Positions 30,745-40,510 of a stretch of DNA of 64,000 nucleotides are shown here, piece by piece (within the stretch, counting starts at the first letter, position 1; each line of letters opens with the position of its first letter). The stretch covers positions 372,001 through 436,000 of the forward strand of contig NZ_JFGS01000001.1 in NCBI RefSeq assembly GCF_000740775.1, given 5' to 3'. The stretch is from Haematobacter missouriensis (GTDB lineage Bacteria; Pseudomonadota; Alphaproteobacteria; Rhodobacterales; Rhodobacteraceae). The translations under genes and the position numbers were made by a program. The notes under the pieces are model-generated. The model was not told the origin of the DNA, made no database searches, and worked only from the letters and a program-made list of their open reading frames with translations.

Positions 30745-33030
30745 GTGCAACGCACGGCTCGTAGCAGCGCGTCCTGGGCGGCAAGGCTCGCCCATCTGCG
30801 CCGGCAGCGCCGGGTGCAGAACCTCGCCACTCTTGGGTTGGTGATCCTGGGACCGGTGCTGGCGTGGCTCACGCTTTTCGCGTTGGGACCATTGGAGCAA
30901 GGCACGGGATCGACGGGGCTGCGGCTCGTCCTGCTGGCCGATCTTGTCTATACGCTCGTCGTGGCGGCGCTGGTCGCGCAGCGCGTGGCGCAGATGGTGG
31001 CGGCAAGGCGGGCGCATTCCGCCGGATCGCGGCTGCACCTGCGACTCACCGGCGTCTTCGTCGTCGTGGCGCTGGTCCCGACAGTGCTCGTCGCGGTCTT
31101 TGCCATGCTGACGGTCAACGTGGGGCTTGAGGGGTGGTTCTCCGACAGGGTGCGGAACGTTCTTTCCACCTCCCTCGCTGCAGCCGAAGCCTATGAAGAC
31201 GAACATCGCCGCGACCTAGTGGAGGATGTGGAGGCGCTGGCGGCCTACCTGAACGATTTCCGCCGCCGGACCCTTCTTCCCTCCGACGGCACGCTCCGTG
31301 AGGTGCTGACGCAGGGTCAGGGCCAGATCCAGCGTGGCATCCGCGAGGCATATGTCATCGACGGCGGGGGAGAGCTGAAGGCGCGCGGCGAACGCTCCTA
31401 CCTGTTCGACTACGAAAAACCGACCGACGATCAGCTGCGCCGTGCCTCGGAGGGTGAAACGGTCGTCATCGAGGACTGGGACAACAACGAATTCCGCACC
31501 CTCATCGCGCTCGACCAATACGTGGATCGCTATCTTTACGTTTCGCGGTCGGTGGACGGGCAGATCCTCAGCCTGCTCGACGATACCAAGCAGACCGTCG
31601 GCCTCTACCAGCAGCTCGAGCGGGACAGGGGGCGGCTGCTGTTCGAGTTCGGCCTGCTCTACGTCGGGTTCGCCGTCATCCTGCTGCTCGCGGCCATCTG
31701 GCTCGGCCTGTGGTTCGCGGAACGACTGTCACGGCCGGTCGGGCGGCTGGCCGGGGCTGCGCAGCGCGTCGGGAGCGGGGATCTCGACATTCATGTGCAG
31801 GAAGAACCGGGGGACGACGAAATCGCCATGCTGGGCCGGGTGTTCAACCAGATGACCCGCCAGCTCAAGGTCCAGCGAGAGGCGCTTCTGGATGCCCACC
31901 GCAGCACCGAGGAGCAGCGGCGCCTTTTCGACTCGGTGCTTCGCTCGGTGACGCCGGGCGTGATCGGCATGGATGCGGCGGGGCGGGTGCTGTTCCTGAA
32001 CCGTTCGGGTCAGCGGCTTCTGGAGCTTTCCTCCGCCCCGGAAGGGCAGGAACTCGCCCTCTCCGTGCCGGAGTTCGGCACCCTGCTGGACAGGCTGCAA
32101 CAGGGTGGGGCGGAGACCGTGCAGGAGCAGATCCCCGTCAGCCGCTCCGGGCGCCTCTTCCAGCTTCTGGTCCGCATCGCGATCCGGCGGAACTCGGACG
32201 GTGCGCTGGAAGGATACGTGGTGGCTTTCGACGATGTCTCGGATCTCGTCTCCGCACAGCGGATGGCCGCCTGGGGGGATGTCGCACGACGTATCGCGCA
32301 TGAGATCAAGAACCCGCTCACCCCGATTCAGCTCTCTGCCGAGCGTATCCGTCGCCGTTTCGGAAGACAGATGGGGGAGGAGGATGCGGCCACGCTCGCC
32401 CAATACACCGAAGTCATCATCCGGCAGACCGGAGACCTGCGGCGGATCGTGGACGAGTTCTCCAAATTCGCCCGCATGCCGGAGCCGGATCGGCGGGAGC
32501 AGGACCTGACGAAACTCGTGCGAGACGCGGTGGTCCTGCAACAGAACGGCCAGCCCGGCGTGAGCATCTCCGCGACGCTGCCCGATCATCCGGTGGCGAT
32601 GGATGTGGACGCGACCATGCTCTCGCAGGCGCTGACCAATCTCATCAAGAACGCGGGCGAGGCGATAGAGACACTGGTGGAGACGGGCGCGCCGGAAGGA
32701 TACCGGCCGGAGATCCGCGTCTCGCTGGAGGACACCGCGGAAGGCGCGGTCATCTGCATCGCCGATAACGGCGCGGGTCTGCCGGAGGACCGTGGCAGGC
32801 TCTTCGAGCCATATGTGACGACCCGGGACAAGGGCACGGGGCTCGGCCTTCCCATCGTCAAGAAAATCGTCGAGGAGCATGGCGGCACACTTGCCCTTCT
32901 CGACGCGCAACCCTTCTCGGAAGGGGCGCATCGCGGCGCGCTGGCGGAAATCCGGCTGCCGCGGCTCGTACGGACGGACAGCGTCCGCAGCACTCTCGTA
33001 AAAACCAAAGAACGGGCCGCAAACGGCTGA
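30745..33030 (+). CDS. ntrY: Nitrogen/redox sensor histidine kinase NtrY
   Basis: Membrane kinase paired with NtrX. The start GTG 30745 follows GAGGGGG and avoids an unsupported 27-codon extension, giving 761 residues. Order: N-terminal spans (ATLGLVILGPVLAWLTLFAL; LVLLADLVYTLVVAALVA; LTGVFVVVALVPTVLVAVFAML), a periplasmic loop, another span (YVGFAVILLLAAIWLGLWF), HAMP, PAS, the His box [20 protein letters not shown] and the ATPase boxes (NLIKNAGEAIE; IADNGAGLP; GTGLGLPIVKKI). It begins 93 bases after ntrC, so it may have its own promoter. Confidence 0.95.
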   Translation: MQRTARSSASWAARLAHLRRQRRVQNLATLGLVILGPVLAWLTLFALGPLEQGTGSTGLRLVLLADLVYTLVVAALVAQRVAQMVAARRAHSAGSRLHLRLTGVFVVVALVPTVLVAVFAMLTVNVGLEGWFSDRVRNVLSTSLAAAEAYEDEHRRDLVEDVEALAAYLNDFRRRTLLPSDGTLREVLTQGQGQIQRGIREAYVIDGGGELKARGERSYLFDYEKPTDDQLRRASEGETVVIEDWDNNEFRTLIALDQYVDRYLYVSRSVDGQILSLLDDTKQTVGLYQQLERDRGRLLFEFGLLYVGFAVILLLAAIWLGLWFAERLSRPVGRLAGAAQRVGSGDLDIHVQEEPGDDEIAMLGRVFNQMTRQLKVQREALLDAHRSTEEQRRLFDSVLRSVTPGVIGMDAAGRVLFLNRSGQRLLELSSAPEGQELALSVPEFGTLLDRLQQGGAETVQEQIPVSRSGRLFQLLVRIAIRRNSDGALEGYVVAFDDVSDLVSAQRMAAWGDVARRIAHEIKNPLTPIQLSAERIRRRFGRQMGEEDAATLAQYTEVIIRQTGDLRRIVDEFSKFARMPEPDRREQDLTKLVRDAVVLQQNGQPGVSISATLPDHPVAMDVDATMLSQALTNLIKNAGEAIETLVETGAPEGYRPEIRVSLEDTAEGAVICIADNGAGLPEDRGRLFEPYVTTRDKGTGLGLPIVKKIVEEHGGTLALLDAQPFSEGAHRGALAEIRLPRLVRTDSVRSTLVKTKERAANG

Positions 33031-33044
33031 AAAGGGGTAGGACG

Positions 33045-34460
33045 ATGGGCGACATACTTGTTGTGGACGACGAAAGGGACATCCGCGAACTGGTCGGCGA
33101 CATCCTGCGGGACGATGGCTTCACCGTCCGGCTCGCCTCCAATTCGGATGAATGCATGGCGGAGCTGAACCGGGAGGCACCGGCGCTCATGATCCTCGAC
33201 ATCTGGCTGAAGGACAGCGGTATGGACGGGATCGACATCCTGAAGACGGTGAAGCGGAACAACCCCGACATTCCCGTCATCATCATCTCTGGCCACGGCA
33301 ATATCGAGATCGCGGTGGCTGCGATCCGGCAGGGCGCCTACGACTTCATCGAGAAGCCCTTCAACATCGACCAGCTGATGGTGGTGGTGCAGCGCGGGAT
33401 GGAGGCGTCGCGCCTGCGACGGGAGAACGCGGATCTGCGGCGAAAGGAAGTGACAAGCGGTGAGATGCTGGGAAGCTCCGCCGCCTTCCGGGGGCTGAAG
33501 TCGCAGCTCGACAAGGTGACGAAGTCGAACGGGCGCGTGATGCTGAGCGGCCCGGCTGGCTCCGGCAAGGAGGCGGCAGCGCGGTTCATCCATGCCGGTT
33601 CGAACCGTGCCTCGGCGTCGTTCGTCACGGTATCCTCGGCCGGGATCGAACCGGAACGCATGGAGGAAGTGCTTTTCGGCCGCGAGACTGAGCGGGGGGT
33701 GGAAACCGGGCTTCTAGAGCAGGCTCATGGCGGTGTGATCTATTTCGACGAAGTCGCAGACATGCCCCTCGGAACGCAGTCGAAGATCCTCCGCGTGCTC
33801 ACCGAGCAGCAGTTCACCCGGGTCGGCGGCGCGGCGAAGGTGCGCGTCGATCTCCGCGTCATCTCCTCCACCACGCGGAACCTGAAGGGTGAGATCGGCG
33901 CCGGGCGCTTCCGGCAGGAGCTTTTCGACCGGCTGAACGTTGTGCCGATCGTCGTTCCCTCGCTGGAGGAGCGGCGCGAGGATATTCCTGAACTCTCCGC
34001 CTATTTCCTGGGCCAGCTTCACAAGACGCAGGGCTTGCCGAACCGGCCGCTTTCTGAGGATGCCGCTGCCCTTCTCCAGACGATGCCGTGGCCGGGTAAC
34101 GTCCGGCAGCTGCGGAACGTGCTGGAGCGGATCCTCATCCTCTCCGAAGGCTCGGGCCCCATCGAGGCGCGCGAGGTGCCGTCGCGCAACGAGGGACAGG
34201 GCGGAGAGGGACGTGTCGCGCTTTCCGGCGCGCTGGCCACGCTGCCGCTCCGCGAGGCGCGGGAATTGTTCGAGCGGGAATACCTGTTGACCCAGATCAA
34301 CCGCTTCGGCGGCAACATCAGCCGCACGGCCAATTTCGTGGGCATGGAGCGGTCGGCGCTGCACCGTAAATTGAAGTCGCTCGGCGTCGTCAACACCAAG
34401 GGCGGCGGTCGCGGGGCCGACGAGGACGAGGAGGATGAGGTTCTGAACGCGGCGGAGTAG
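33045..34460 (+). CDS. ntrX: Response regulator NtrX (AAA+, GAFTGA loop altered)
   Basis: A 471-residue partner of NtrY. The receiver has DDERDIRELVGDILRDDGF and phospho-Asp in MILDIWLKDSGMDG; the AAA+ domain has GPAGSGKEAAARF and GVIYFDEVADMPL; the C terminus ends in a Fis-type HTH (NISRTANFVGMERSALHRKL). Where sigma-54 activators carry GAFTGA it reads FGRETERGVETGLLEQA, so classical sigma-54 activation is doubtful, as for other alphaproteobacterial NtrX proteins. Fourteen bases separate it from ntrY. Confidence 0.94.
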   Translation: MGDILVVDDERDIRELVGDILRDDGFTVRLASNSDECMAELNREAPALMILDIWLKDSGMDGIDILKTVKRNNPDIPVIIISGHGNIEIAVAAIRQGAYDFIEKPFNIDQLMVVVQRGMEASRLRRENADLRRKEVTSGEMLGSSAAFRGLKSQLDKVTKSNGRVMLSGPAGSGKEAAARFIHAGSNRASASFVTVSSAGIEPERMEEVLFGRETERGVETGLLEQAHGGVIYFDEVADMPLGTQSKILRVLTEQQFTRVGGAAKVRVDLRVISSTTRNLKGEIGAGRFRQELFDRLNVVPIVVPSLEERREDIPELSAYFLGQLHKTQGLPNRPLSEDAAALLQTMPWPGNVRQLRNVLERILILSEGSGPIEAREVPSRNEGQGGEGRVALSGALATLPLREARELFEREYLLTQINRFGGNISRTANFVGMERSALHRKLKSLGVVNTKGGGRGADEDEEDEVLNAAE

Positions 34461-34564
34461 CAGCGCCACGCTCTGCAACGGGGGGCGGGGCGAAAGCCTC
34501 TGCCCGGTTGACGGGCGCGGCAGGCTCTGCAACCTAGCCAATGGAATGAGCGGGAGCCAGCGCG

Positions 34565-35941
34565 ATGAAGGTCATCATCTGCGGAGCCGGGCAGGTGGGC
34601 TGGCAGATCGCGCGGCAGCTTGCCGGTGAGCGCAACGACGTTACGGTGGTGGACAGCAATCCTCAGCTCATCGCGCGCATTTCCGACACGCTGGAAGTGC
34701 GGGGGCTGGTCGGCTACGCTAGCTACCCCGACGTGCTTGACCGCGCAGGGGCGCGGGATGCCGACATGGTGATCGCCGCAACCCATTCGGACGAGGTGAA
34801 CATGGTTGCGTGCCAGGTGGCGCATTCCGTGTTCAATGTCCCGCGCAAGATCGCCCGTGTCCGGGCGCAGAGCTATCTCGACCCGGCTTATGCCGATCTC
34901 TACCGCCGCGACCAATTGCCCATCGACGTGGTGATCTCGCCCGAGCGGGAGGTGGCGGAGGCCGCGCTGCAACGGATCGCCGCGCCTTCCGCCTTTGATA
35001 CCGAAAGCTTCTTCGGCGGCAAGGCCCAGCTTCTGGGTATCGCGATCAGCGAGGACTGCGCCGTGCTCAACACGCCGCTGCGCCAGCTTTCCGACCTGTT
35101 CCCGACGCTCGGCACCATCATCGTCGGCGTGCGGCGGGAGGACCGGCTCTTCGCCCCGGAGGCGGAGGATCAGCTTTTCCCCGGCGATCAGGTCTATGCC
35201 TTCACCGACACAAAGGATGTGGACCGCACGCTGGAGGTCTTCGGCAAGGTCGTGGCACCGCAGGAACGCATCGTGATCCTCGGCGGTGGGGCTGTCGGCC
35301 TGACCGTGGCGCGCAAGCTGGAGGCAGGGGCCAACCGGGTGCGCGTCCGCATCATCGAACGGGACCGGGGGAAGGCGGAGACCGCCGCGGACATGCTGCA
35401 ACGGACCATCGTGTTGAACGGCGACGGGCTGGACGCAGAACTCATGCGCGAGGCGGGGGTGGACAAGGCCGATGCCATCGTCGCGGTGACGGATGATGAC
35501 AAGACGAACCTTCTTGCTTGCGTGCGGGCGAAGGCGGAGGGCGCGAAGCTTGCCATCGCGCTCATCAACGATCCCAGCATGGCGCAGCTCATGCCCGCGC
35601 TGAACATCGATGCCTACATCAACCCGCGCGCCACCACCGTCTCCTCCATCCTGCGGCACATCCGTCACGGGCGGGTGCGGGCGCTCTATTCCATCGGCGA
35701 TTCGGAGGCGGAGATCATTGAGGCACAGGTGCTCTCCACGTCTCCCCTCGCAGGCAACATGATCCGGGAGATCGAATTTCCGGAAGGCGTGCTGGTCGGC
35801 GGTATTCTGCGGGGCGGGCGCTACATCAAGCCGGACAGCAAGACCCGGCTGGAGGAAGGGGACGTGATCGCCATCTTTGCGCTGACCCCGGACATCCCGC
35901 AGGTGGAGCGGCTGCTCCAGGTGTCAATCGACTTCTTCTGA
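34565..35941 (+). CDS. trkA: Trk potassium transporter regulatory subunit TrkA
   Basis: A 458-residue cytosolic NAD-binding gating subunit of the Trk K+ channel. It has two RCK modules: the first nucleotide fold is MKVIICGAGQVGWQIARQL and the second ERIVILGGGAVGLTVARKLE, each followed by an RCK-C subdomain. The start has GCGGGAGCC upstream. The stop overlaps the trkH start (TGATG), so the two subunits are co-translated. It follows ntrX by 104 bases without a clear terminator, in the order usual for Rhodobacter relatives. Confidence 0.96.
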   Translation: MKVIICGAGQVGWQIARQLAGERNDVTVVDSNPQLIARISDTLEVRGLVGYASYPDVLDRAGARDADMVIAATHSDEVNMVACQVAHSVFNVPRKIARVRAQSYLDPAYADLYRRDQLPIDVVISPEREVAEAALQRIAAPSAFDTESFFGGKAQLLGIAISEDCAVLNTPLRQLSDLFPTLGTIIVGVRREDRLFAPEAEDQLFPGDQVYAFTDTKDVDRTLEVFGKVVAPQERIVILGGGAVGLTVARKLEAGANRVRVRIIERDRGKAETAADMLQRTIVLNGDGLDAELMREAGVDKADAIVAVTDDDKTNLLACVRAKAEGAKLAIALINDPSMAQLMPALNIDAYINPRATTVSSILRHIRHGRVRALYSIGDSEAEIIEAQVLSTSPLAGNMIREIEFPEGVLVGGILRGGRYIKPDSKTRLEEGDVIAIFALTPDIPQVERLLQVSIDFF

Positions 35942-37455
35942 TGGAACGGCTTTTCGCGCTGCCGCTGTTCGTCCCGCTCACGGCTTTCGGAGGGCTGGCG
36001 ATGTATGTGCCCGCCGCTCACGCGCTGGCGTTTCGGAACCATGGGGTCGCGCGCGCCTTCTTCTACAGCGGCACGATGGTGCTGTTCGTCACGGGGCTGA
36101 CTGCGCTGGCGCTTTCCGGCCGGCGGTTCGGGACCGCTTCGCGGAGCCAACTTCTCCAGCTTCTCCTGGCCTATACCGCCTTTCCGCTGATCCTCGCTCT
36201 CCCCTTTGTGGAGGCCCTGGGGAACACCAGCTACGCGAATGGCTGGTTTGAAATGGTGTCGAGCTTCACTACCACCGGCGCCACGCTCTATGATGCGGAG
36301 CGTCTGGCTCCCTCTCTCCATCTCTGGCGGGCGATGGTGGGCTGGATGGGCGGGTTCTTCGTCCTGGTCACTGCCTTTGCGGTGCTGGCGCCCATGAACC
36401 TTGGCGGATTTGAGGTTCTCAACCCCGGATCGGTGGGATTCTCGGGCAAGCAGGGACCAGCCGGCATCGCGGTGGCGGACCTGCCGGAGCGGCTGCTGCA
36501 GCAGATCAGTCTGCTGCTCCCGGTCTATGTGGGGCTGACCGCGGCGCTCGGCCTGCTTCTGGCAGCGGCAGGGGATACGACGCTGGTCGCGATCTGCCAT
36601 GCGATGTCCACCCTCTCGACCAGCGGCATCAGCCCGCTTCCCCCAGGGACGGCCACCCCCTCCGGTCGCTGGGGAGAGGCGGCGATCCTGCCGTTTCTTC
36701 TTTTCGCCCTTTCGCGCCGGACGATGCCGCTCGGCCGGGCTTCACGCCAATCCTTTCCCCTGTCTGCCGATCCAGAGTTCCGTCTCGGTATGGCGGCAGC
36801 CGTAATTGTTCCTCTGATCATCGTGGGCGTGCTTATCGCGGAGGCGATCAGGCGGGATGCATTTCCGGGGTTGGGACAGGTTCTTTCCGCCTTATGGGGT
36901 GCCGGGTTTACCGGGTTGTCCTTCCTGACCACCACCGGCTTTCGGAGCGCGGACTGGGCCGCTGGCCCACTCTGGCAGGGGATGACTGCGCCCGGTTTGT
37001 TTCTCATCGCTCTCTGCCTTGTCGGCGGCGGGGTCGCCACGACAGCGGGCGGCGTGAAGATTCTGCGGATCTACGCGCTCTATCTCCACGGCCAGCGGGA
37101 GATGGAGCGAATCCTGCATCCCCATTCGCTCGGTGGCGGTGGGCCCTTCAGGCGGCATCTGCGGCGGGAAGGCGCCTTCATCGCATGGCTGTTCTTCATG
37201 CTTGTCGCGCTCTCGCTCGCCGGGATGGTCTTGATCCTGACGCTGACGGGTCTGGGGCTGGAAGAATCGATCATTTTCTCCATTTCTTCCATCACTACGA
37301 CCGGCCCTTTGCTGGGGATGGGCACGCAGCCCCCGCTCAGCGTGGCGGCAGTGGATGGTTGGGCGCGGCTGGTGATGGCGGGGGGCATGGTGGCGGGCCG
37401 GATGGAGATCCTGGCTCTCATTGCGCTTGTCGCGCCGGGCACATGGCGGCAATAG
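35941..37455 (+). CDS. trkH: Trk potassium channel-forming subunit TrkH
   Basis: A 504-residue polytopic membrane protein with four half-pore repeats. The selectivity-filter segments are visible as SSFTTTGATLYD, MSTLSTSGISPL, FLTTTGFRSADW and SISSITTTGPLLG, each with the central filter Gly. It forms the K+ pathway gated by TrkA, with which it overlaps by one base. The 110 bases after it hold the hfq leader. Confidence 0.95.
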   Translation: MERLFALPLFVPLTAFGGLAMYVPAAHALAFRNHGVARAFFYSGTMVLFVTGLTALALSGRRFGTASRSQLLQLLLAYTAFPLILALPFVEALGNTSYANGWFEMVSSFTTTGATLYDAERLAPSLHLWRAMVGWMGGFFVLVTAFAVLAPMNLGGFEVLNPGSVGFSGKQGPAGIAVADLPERLLQQISLLLPVYVGLTAALGLLLAAAGDTTLVAICHAMSTLSTSGISPLPPGTATPSGRWGEAAILPFLLFALSRRTMPLGRASRQSFPLSADPEFRLGMAAAVIVPLIIVGVLIAEAIRRDAFPGLGQVLSALWGAGFTGLSFLTTTGFRSADWAAGPLWQGMTAPGLFLIALCLVGGGVATTAGGVKILRIYALYLHGQREMERILHPHSLGGGGPFRRHLRREGAFIAWLFFMLVALSLAGMVLILTLTGLGLEESIIFSISSITTTGPLLGMGTQPPLSVAAVDGWARLVMAGGMVAGRMEILALIALVAPGTWRQ

Positions 37456-37565
37456 TCGGAAATTGGGGCTGGAATCTCCCTCCGCCTGCCATCATAATCT
37501 TGTGAGGACGAGGGCCGGTTCCGCCGCAGGCCGCAAGACCAATAACAGAAAAACAGGGTTTACCC

Positions 37566-37799
37566 ATGGCCGCCGATAAGCAGAACCTGCAGGACGCTTT
37601 CCTCAATCACGTCAGGAAGGCCAAGATCCCCGTGACGATCTTTCTGATCAACGGCGTGAAGTTGCAGGGCGTCATCACGTGGTTTGACAATTTCTGCGTA
37701 CTTCTGCGCCGGGACGGTCAGTCGCAGCTTGTGTATAAACACGCGATTTCCACGATCATGCCCGGTCAGCCGATCAGCCTTTATGAGGGTGAGGACTGA
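37566..37799 (+). CDS. hfq: RNA chaperone Hfq
   Basis: A 77-residue Sm-like hexamer subunit that pairs small RNAs with mRNAs. The Sm1 region reads [45 protein letters not shown] and Sm2 contains [16 protein letters not shown], with the family YKHA signature. The C-terminal tail is very short, as usual in Alphaproteobacteria. hflX follows directly, possibly overlapping its stop codon. Confidence 0.97.
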   Translation: MAADKQNLQDAFLNHVRKAKIPVTIFLINGVKLQGVITWFDNFCVLLRRDGQSQLVYKHAISTIMPGQPISLYEGED

Positions 37800-37846
37800 T
37801 TTTTTCCGACGAACAATCCACCCACAGCGCGCCCACGCGCGCCTAT

Positions 37847-39100
37847 GTGGTTCATCCCGATATCAAGGGTTCCGCAAGCGGTCGTGATGGCGGTGACCGG
37901 CTTCCCGAGCACCGGCTGGAGGAGGCGGTGGCGCTCGCCGCGGCTCTTCCTGGGCTTGAGGTGGTCGGCGCAGACGTTGTCCGGTTGCCTAAGGTTGCAC
38001 CTGGCAAACTGTTCGGCTCCGGCAAGGTCGAAGAGCTGGCCGAGCTGTTCAAGGACGAGGAAATCGGCCTCGTCCTCATCGACGGGCCGGTCACGCCGGT
38101 GCAGCAGCGTAATCTGGAGAAGGCCTGGGGGGTAAAGCTCCTCGATCGGACGGGGCTGATTCTCGAAATCTTCGCCGATCGTGCCCGCACGCGGGAAGGG
38201 GTGTTGCAGGTCGAGCTTGCCGCGCTCTCCTACCAACGCACCCGGCTGGTCCGCGCCTGGACCCACCTTGAGCGGCAACGCGGTGGGCTCGGATTTGTCG
38301 GCGGGCCTGGGGAAACGCAGATCGAGGCCGACCGCCGCGCCATCGACGAAGCCGTCACCCGGATTCGCCGCCAGCTCGCCAAGGTCGTCAAGACGCGGGA
38401 GCTCCACAGGGCCGCACGGCGCAAGGTGCCCTATCCCATCGTGGCTCTGGTGGGTTATACGAACGCTGGAAAATCCACACTTTTCAACAGGATGACAGGC
38501 GCAGAGGTTCTGGCGAAGGACATGCTTTTCGCCACTCTGGATCCGACGATGCGGGGTGTGACGCTGCCATCCGGGCGGGAGGTGATTCTTTCCGATACAG
38601 TGGGCTTCATCTCCGATCTGCCAACGCAGCTCGTCGCGGCTTTTCGCGCTACGCTGGAAGAGGTGCTTGAGGCCGACCTGATCCTCCATGTCCGCGATAT
38701 TTCTCACCCTGAGACGGAGGCGCAAAAGGCTGATGTGGAGGGGATCCTTGCGGAACTTGGGGTGCGGGATGAAGTCCCCATGCTGGAGGTCTGGAATAAG
38801 ATCGACCAGCTCTTGCAAGAGTCTCGGGATGTGGTTGAGGTGCTTGCGGCACGCACACCCAACGTCTTCGTCGCCTCTGCCCTTACGGGAGAGGGGCTTG
38901 ACCCGCTGCTTGCAGCCGTCTCGGAACGGTTAAGCGAGGAACGGACGCTACGCGATCTCGTGCTTCCCTTCGAGGATGGCCGGCGCCGTGCCTGGCTTCA
39001 TGAACAGAACGTGGTGGAGAGCGAGGCGCCGGGAGAGGACGGCTGGCACGTGACAGTCCTCTGGACAGCCCGGCAGCGCGCCCGATACGACGCACTCTAA
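37847..39100 (+). CDS. hflX: Ribosome-associated GTPase HflX
   Basis: GTPase that splits stalled ribosomes. The N-terminal domain (PGKLFGSGKVEELAELFK), Gly-rich linker (RGGLGFVGGPGETQIEADRR), G1 GYTNAGKSTLFNRM, G2/G3 LDPTMRG and SDTVGFI, and G4 NKID are all present. GTG 37847 is the only conventional in-frame start but it has no ribosome-binding site and cuts into the first strand (AYVVHPDI). The frame is open back to 37793, where only CTG 37796 or ATT 37799 are available, the latter four bases after GAGG and overlapping the hfq TGA. A non-canonical start is therefore likely and the real protein probably 16-17 residues longer. Confidence 0.9.
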   Translation: MVHPDIKGSASGRDGGDRLPEHRLEEAVALAAALPGLEVVGADVVRLPKVAPGKLFGSGKVEELAELFKDEEIGLVLIDGPVTPVQQRNLEKAWGVKLLDRTGLILEIFADRARTREGVLQVELAALSYQRTRLVRAWTHLERQRGGLGFVGGPGETQIEADRRAIDEAVTRIRRQLAKVVKTRELHRAARRKVPYPIVALVGYTNAGKSTLFNRMTGAEVLAKDMLFATLDPTMRGVTLPSGREVILSDTVGFISDLPTQLVAAFRATLEEVLEADLILHVRDISHPETEAQKADVEGILAELGVRDEVPMLEVWNKIDQLLQESRDVVEVLAARTPNVFVASALTGEGLDPLLAAVSERLSEERTLRDLVLPFEDGRRRAWLHEQNVVESEAPGEDGWHVTVLWTARQRARYDAL

Positions 39101-39890
39101 CAGGGCCGGCTAGGATGAGCCCCTTTCCTGCTCCTGCTATCGCGCCGTCCCCGCGGTGCGATAGCTGATCCGAGTTTCTGCGTTGGCAGAATTCACCTCC
39201 TCTGAGGGAGGCGCAGGAACGGTTGGTGGAAGTAGAATTGTCTCTCGCGACAAAAGCCGACCCGACTGCGTGACTGAGCGATGCGGTAAGGCGCCGACTG
39301 CCCGCGCATTTTACGATCTGATGAGGCCGCAACAAAAGACCAGTTCGCTGCAAGGCGAATCTCTGCCACTGAACCTGCAGGACAAATGGCCGGTCTGGCG
39401 AGTGTAACGGTCAAGAAGACATCAGTGTCGATGCCACCGCTGGGCCGATACCCAATAGGTCGGTCCCTATGCGCATTTGGCTGGCGAATGTCATATAGCG
39501 AGGCCGCCACTATCTATGGACCAAGGTCGCGATGAGGGGATTTTTTGTGATCTCCTGCCTTTTTTCGACGAGCTCGCAGGTCTTTATACCAATAGCTTTT
39601 CAATCCTGCTGGAGATCGCGCTGATTGGACAGGGCGCGCCGGGACTGCTCCCAACGGTCGGTCCGAAGGCGCCCGAACTTTCCCTTCAGGATGGGCGGGC
39701 CTGCTGCCCATCACGCGTTTGTCCTCAGAAACATGCCTTCGTGACATCGGCCGGCTTGATCCCATGCGCTCTCATTTCCCACTGTCAGCAAAAGTCAAAA
39801 GTAATGCCCGCGCCAACACCTGTGTGTGATCAACATGCAGCATAGGCAGTGTCCTTGTGAAATTGGCCTGCGCCTGCAGTAGCGATGCCG
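39101..39890. other. Gene-free region of about 790 bases between hflX and chpT
   Basis: Both strands were read; the longest frames (for example 39477-39845) lack ribosome-binding sites and resemble no family I know. The composition is less GC-rich than the flanks. Near the left end is a hairpin without a T tract (39136-39165). The region may be a decayed mobile element or degenerated gene, but no transposase motif or terminal repeat can be shown. Confidence 0.5.
39136..39165. terminator. Hairpin downstream of hflX
   Basis: GCTATCGC pairs perfectly with GCGATAGC, with an inner CCG/CGG stem, 36 bases after the hflX stop. There is no T tract, so it may protect the 3' end of the mRNA or terminate weakly. 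Confidence 0.45.
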
Positions 39891-40481
39891 CTAGAAGCGG
39901 ATCTCCAACCTGTCCCCAATGTGCACCCTGATACACCGCTGCTGCCGGGCGGCTTCCATCGGTGCGAGCAGAAACTGAACCTGCGCGGCACCGAGCTCTG
40001 TAGTCTGGCCGGGTTTTTGCAGGCAGGCCCAATGGCTCTCCTCCATCCGCATGCGGTCTCCTTCGGCGAGCAGAAGCCATTCTCCTTCGTGACGAACCTC
40101 GATCCGCCCGCCGCGAGGCAGGGCGGTCTCAAGGCATTGCAGCAGGAGGAGGGCAAGCTTTACTTCCTGCCGGGAGGTGCTCGCCGCCTGCCAGTCAACC
40201 TGAATGCGGCCTTGGCCCCACAGCCCCTCAACTATCTCCCGCAATTCGCTGGGCGCCACACTCTGTTCCGCGCCCGCCATGCCATAGGCAATGCGGAAGA
40301 ACCGGATACGGGCGTTTGCGTGGGCGACGCTATCCCCTATGAGAGACATTTCCTCCCCGGCCGGATCGCCCGTCATACGCAGAAGCTCAAGCCCATTGCC
40401 GATCGCGCCCAGCGGACTGATAAGATCGTGACAGATGCGCGAGCCGATCAGCGCGCCAATATCGGGGGTGTCATGGGTCAT
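39891..40481 (-). CDS. chpT: Histidine phosphotransferase ChpT
   Basis: A 196-residue phosphorelay protein. The phospho-acceptor helix is GSRICHDLISPLGAIGNGLELL, with His near residue 19, followed by a degenerate ATPase-like domain, as in Caulobacter ChpT. There it passes phosphate from the kinase CckA to CtrA and CpdR; in Rhodobacterales the same relay controls motility, gene-transfer agents and related traits. It is divergent from the DUF3553 gene, with about 29 bases between starts, so the two share a compact promoter region. Confidence 0.9.
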   Translation of the reverse strand: MTHDTPDIGALIGSRICHDLISPLGAIGNGLELLRMTGDPAGEEMSLIGDSVAHANARIRFFRIAYGMAGAEQSVAPSELREIVEGLWGQGRIQVDWQAASTSRQEVKLALLLLQCLETALPRGGRIEVRHEGEWLLLAEGDRMRMEESHWACLQKPGQTTELGAAQVQFLLAPMEAARQQRCIRVHIGDRLEIRF

Positions 40482-40510
40482 GGTCTTTCCAATCGGCTTT
40501 GGGGGCGTCG

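Noticed and set aside
39477-39845. A 122-codon plus-strand frame between hflX and chpT
   Set aside because: No ribosome-binding site, no recognisable domain, and atypical codon use; reported only as part of the gene-free region.
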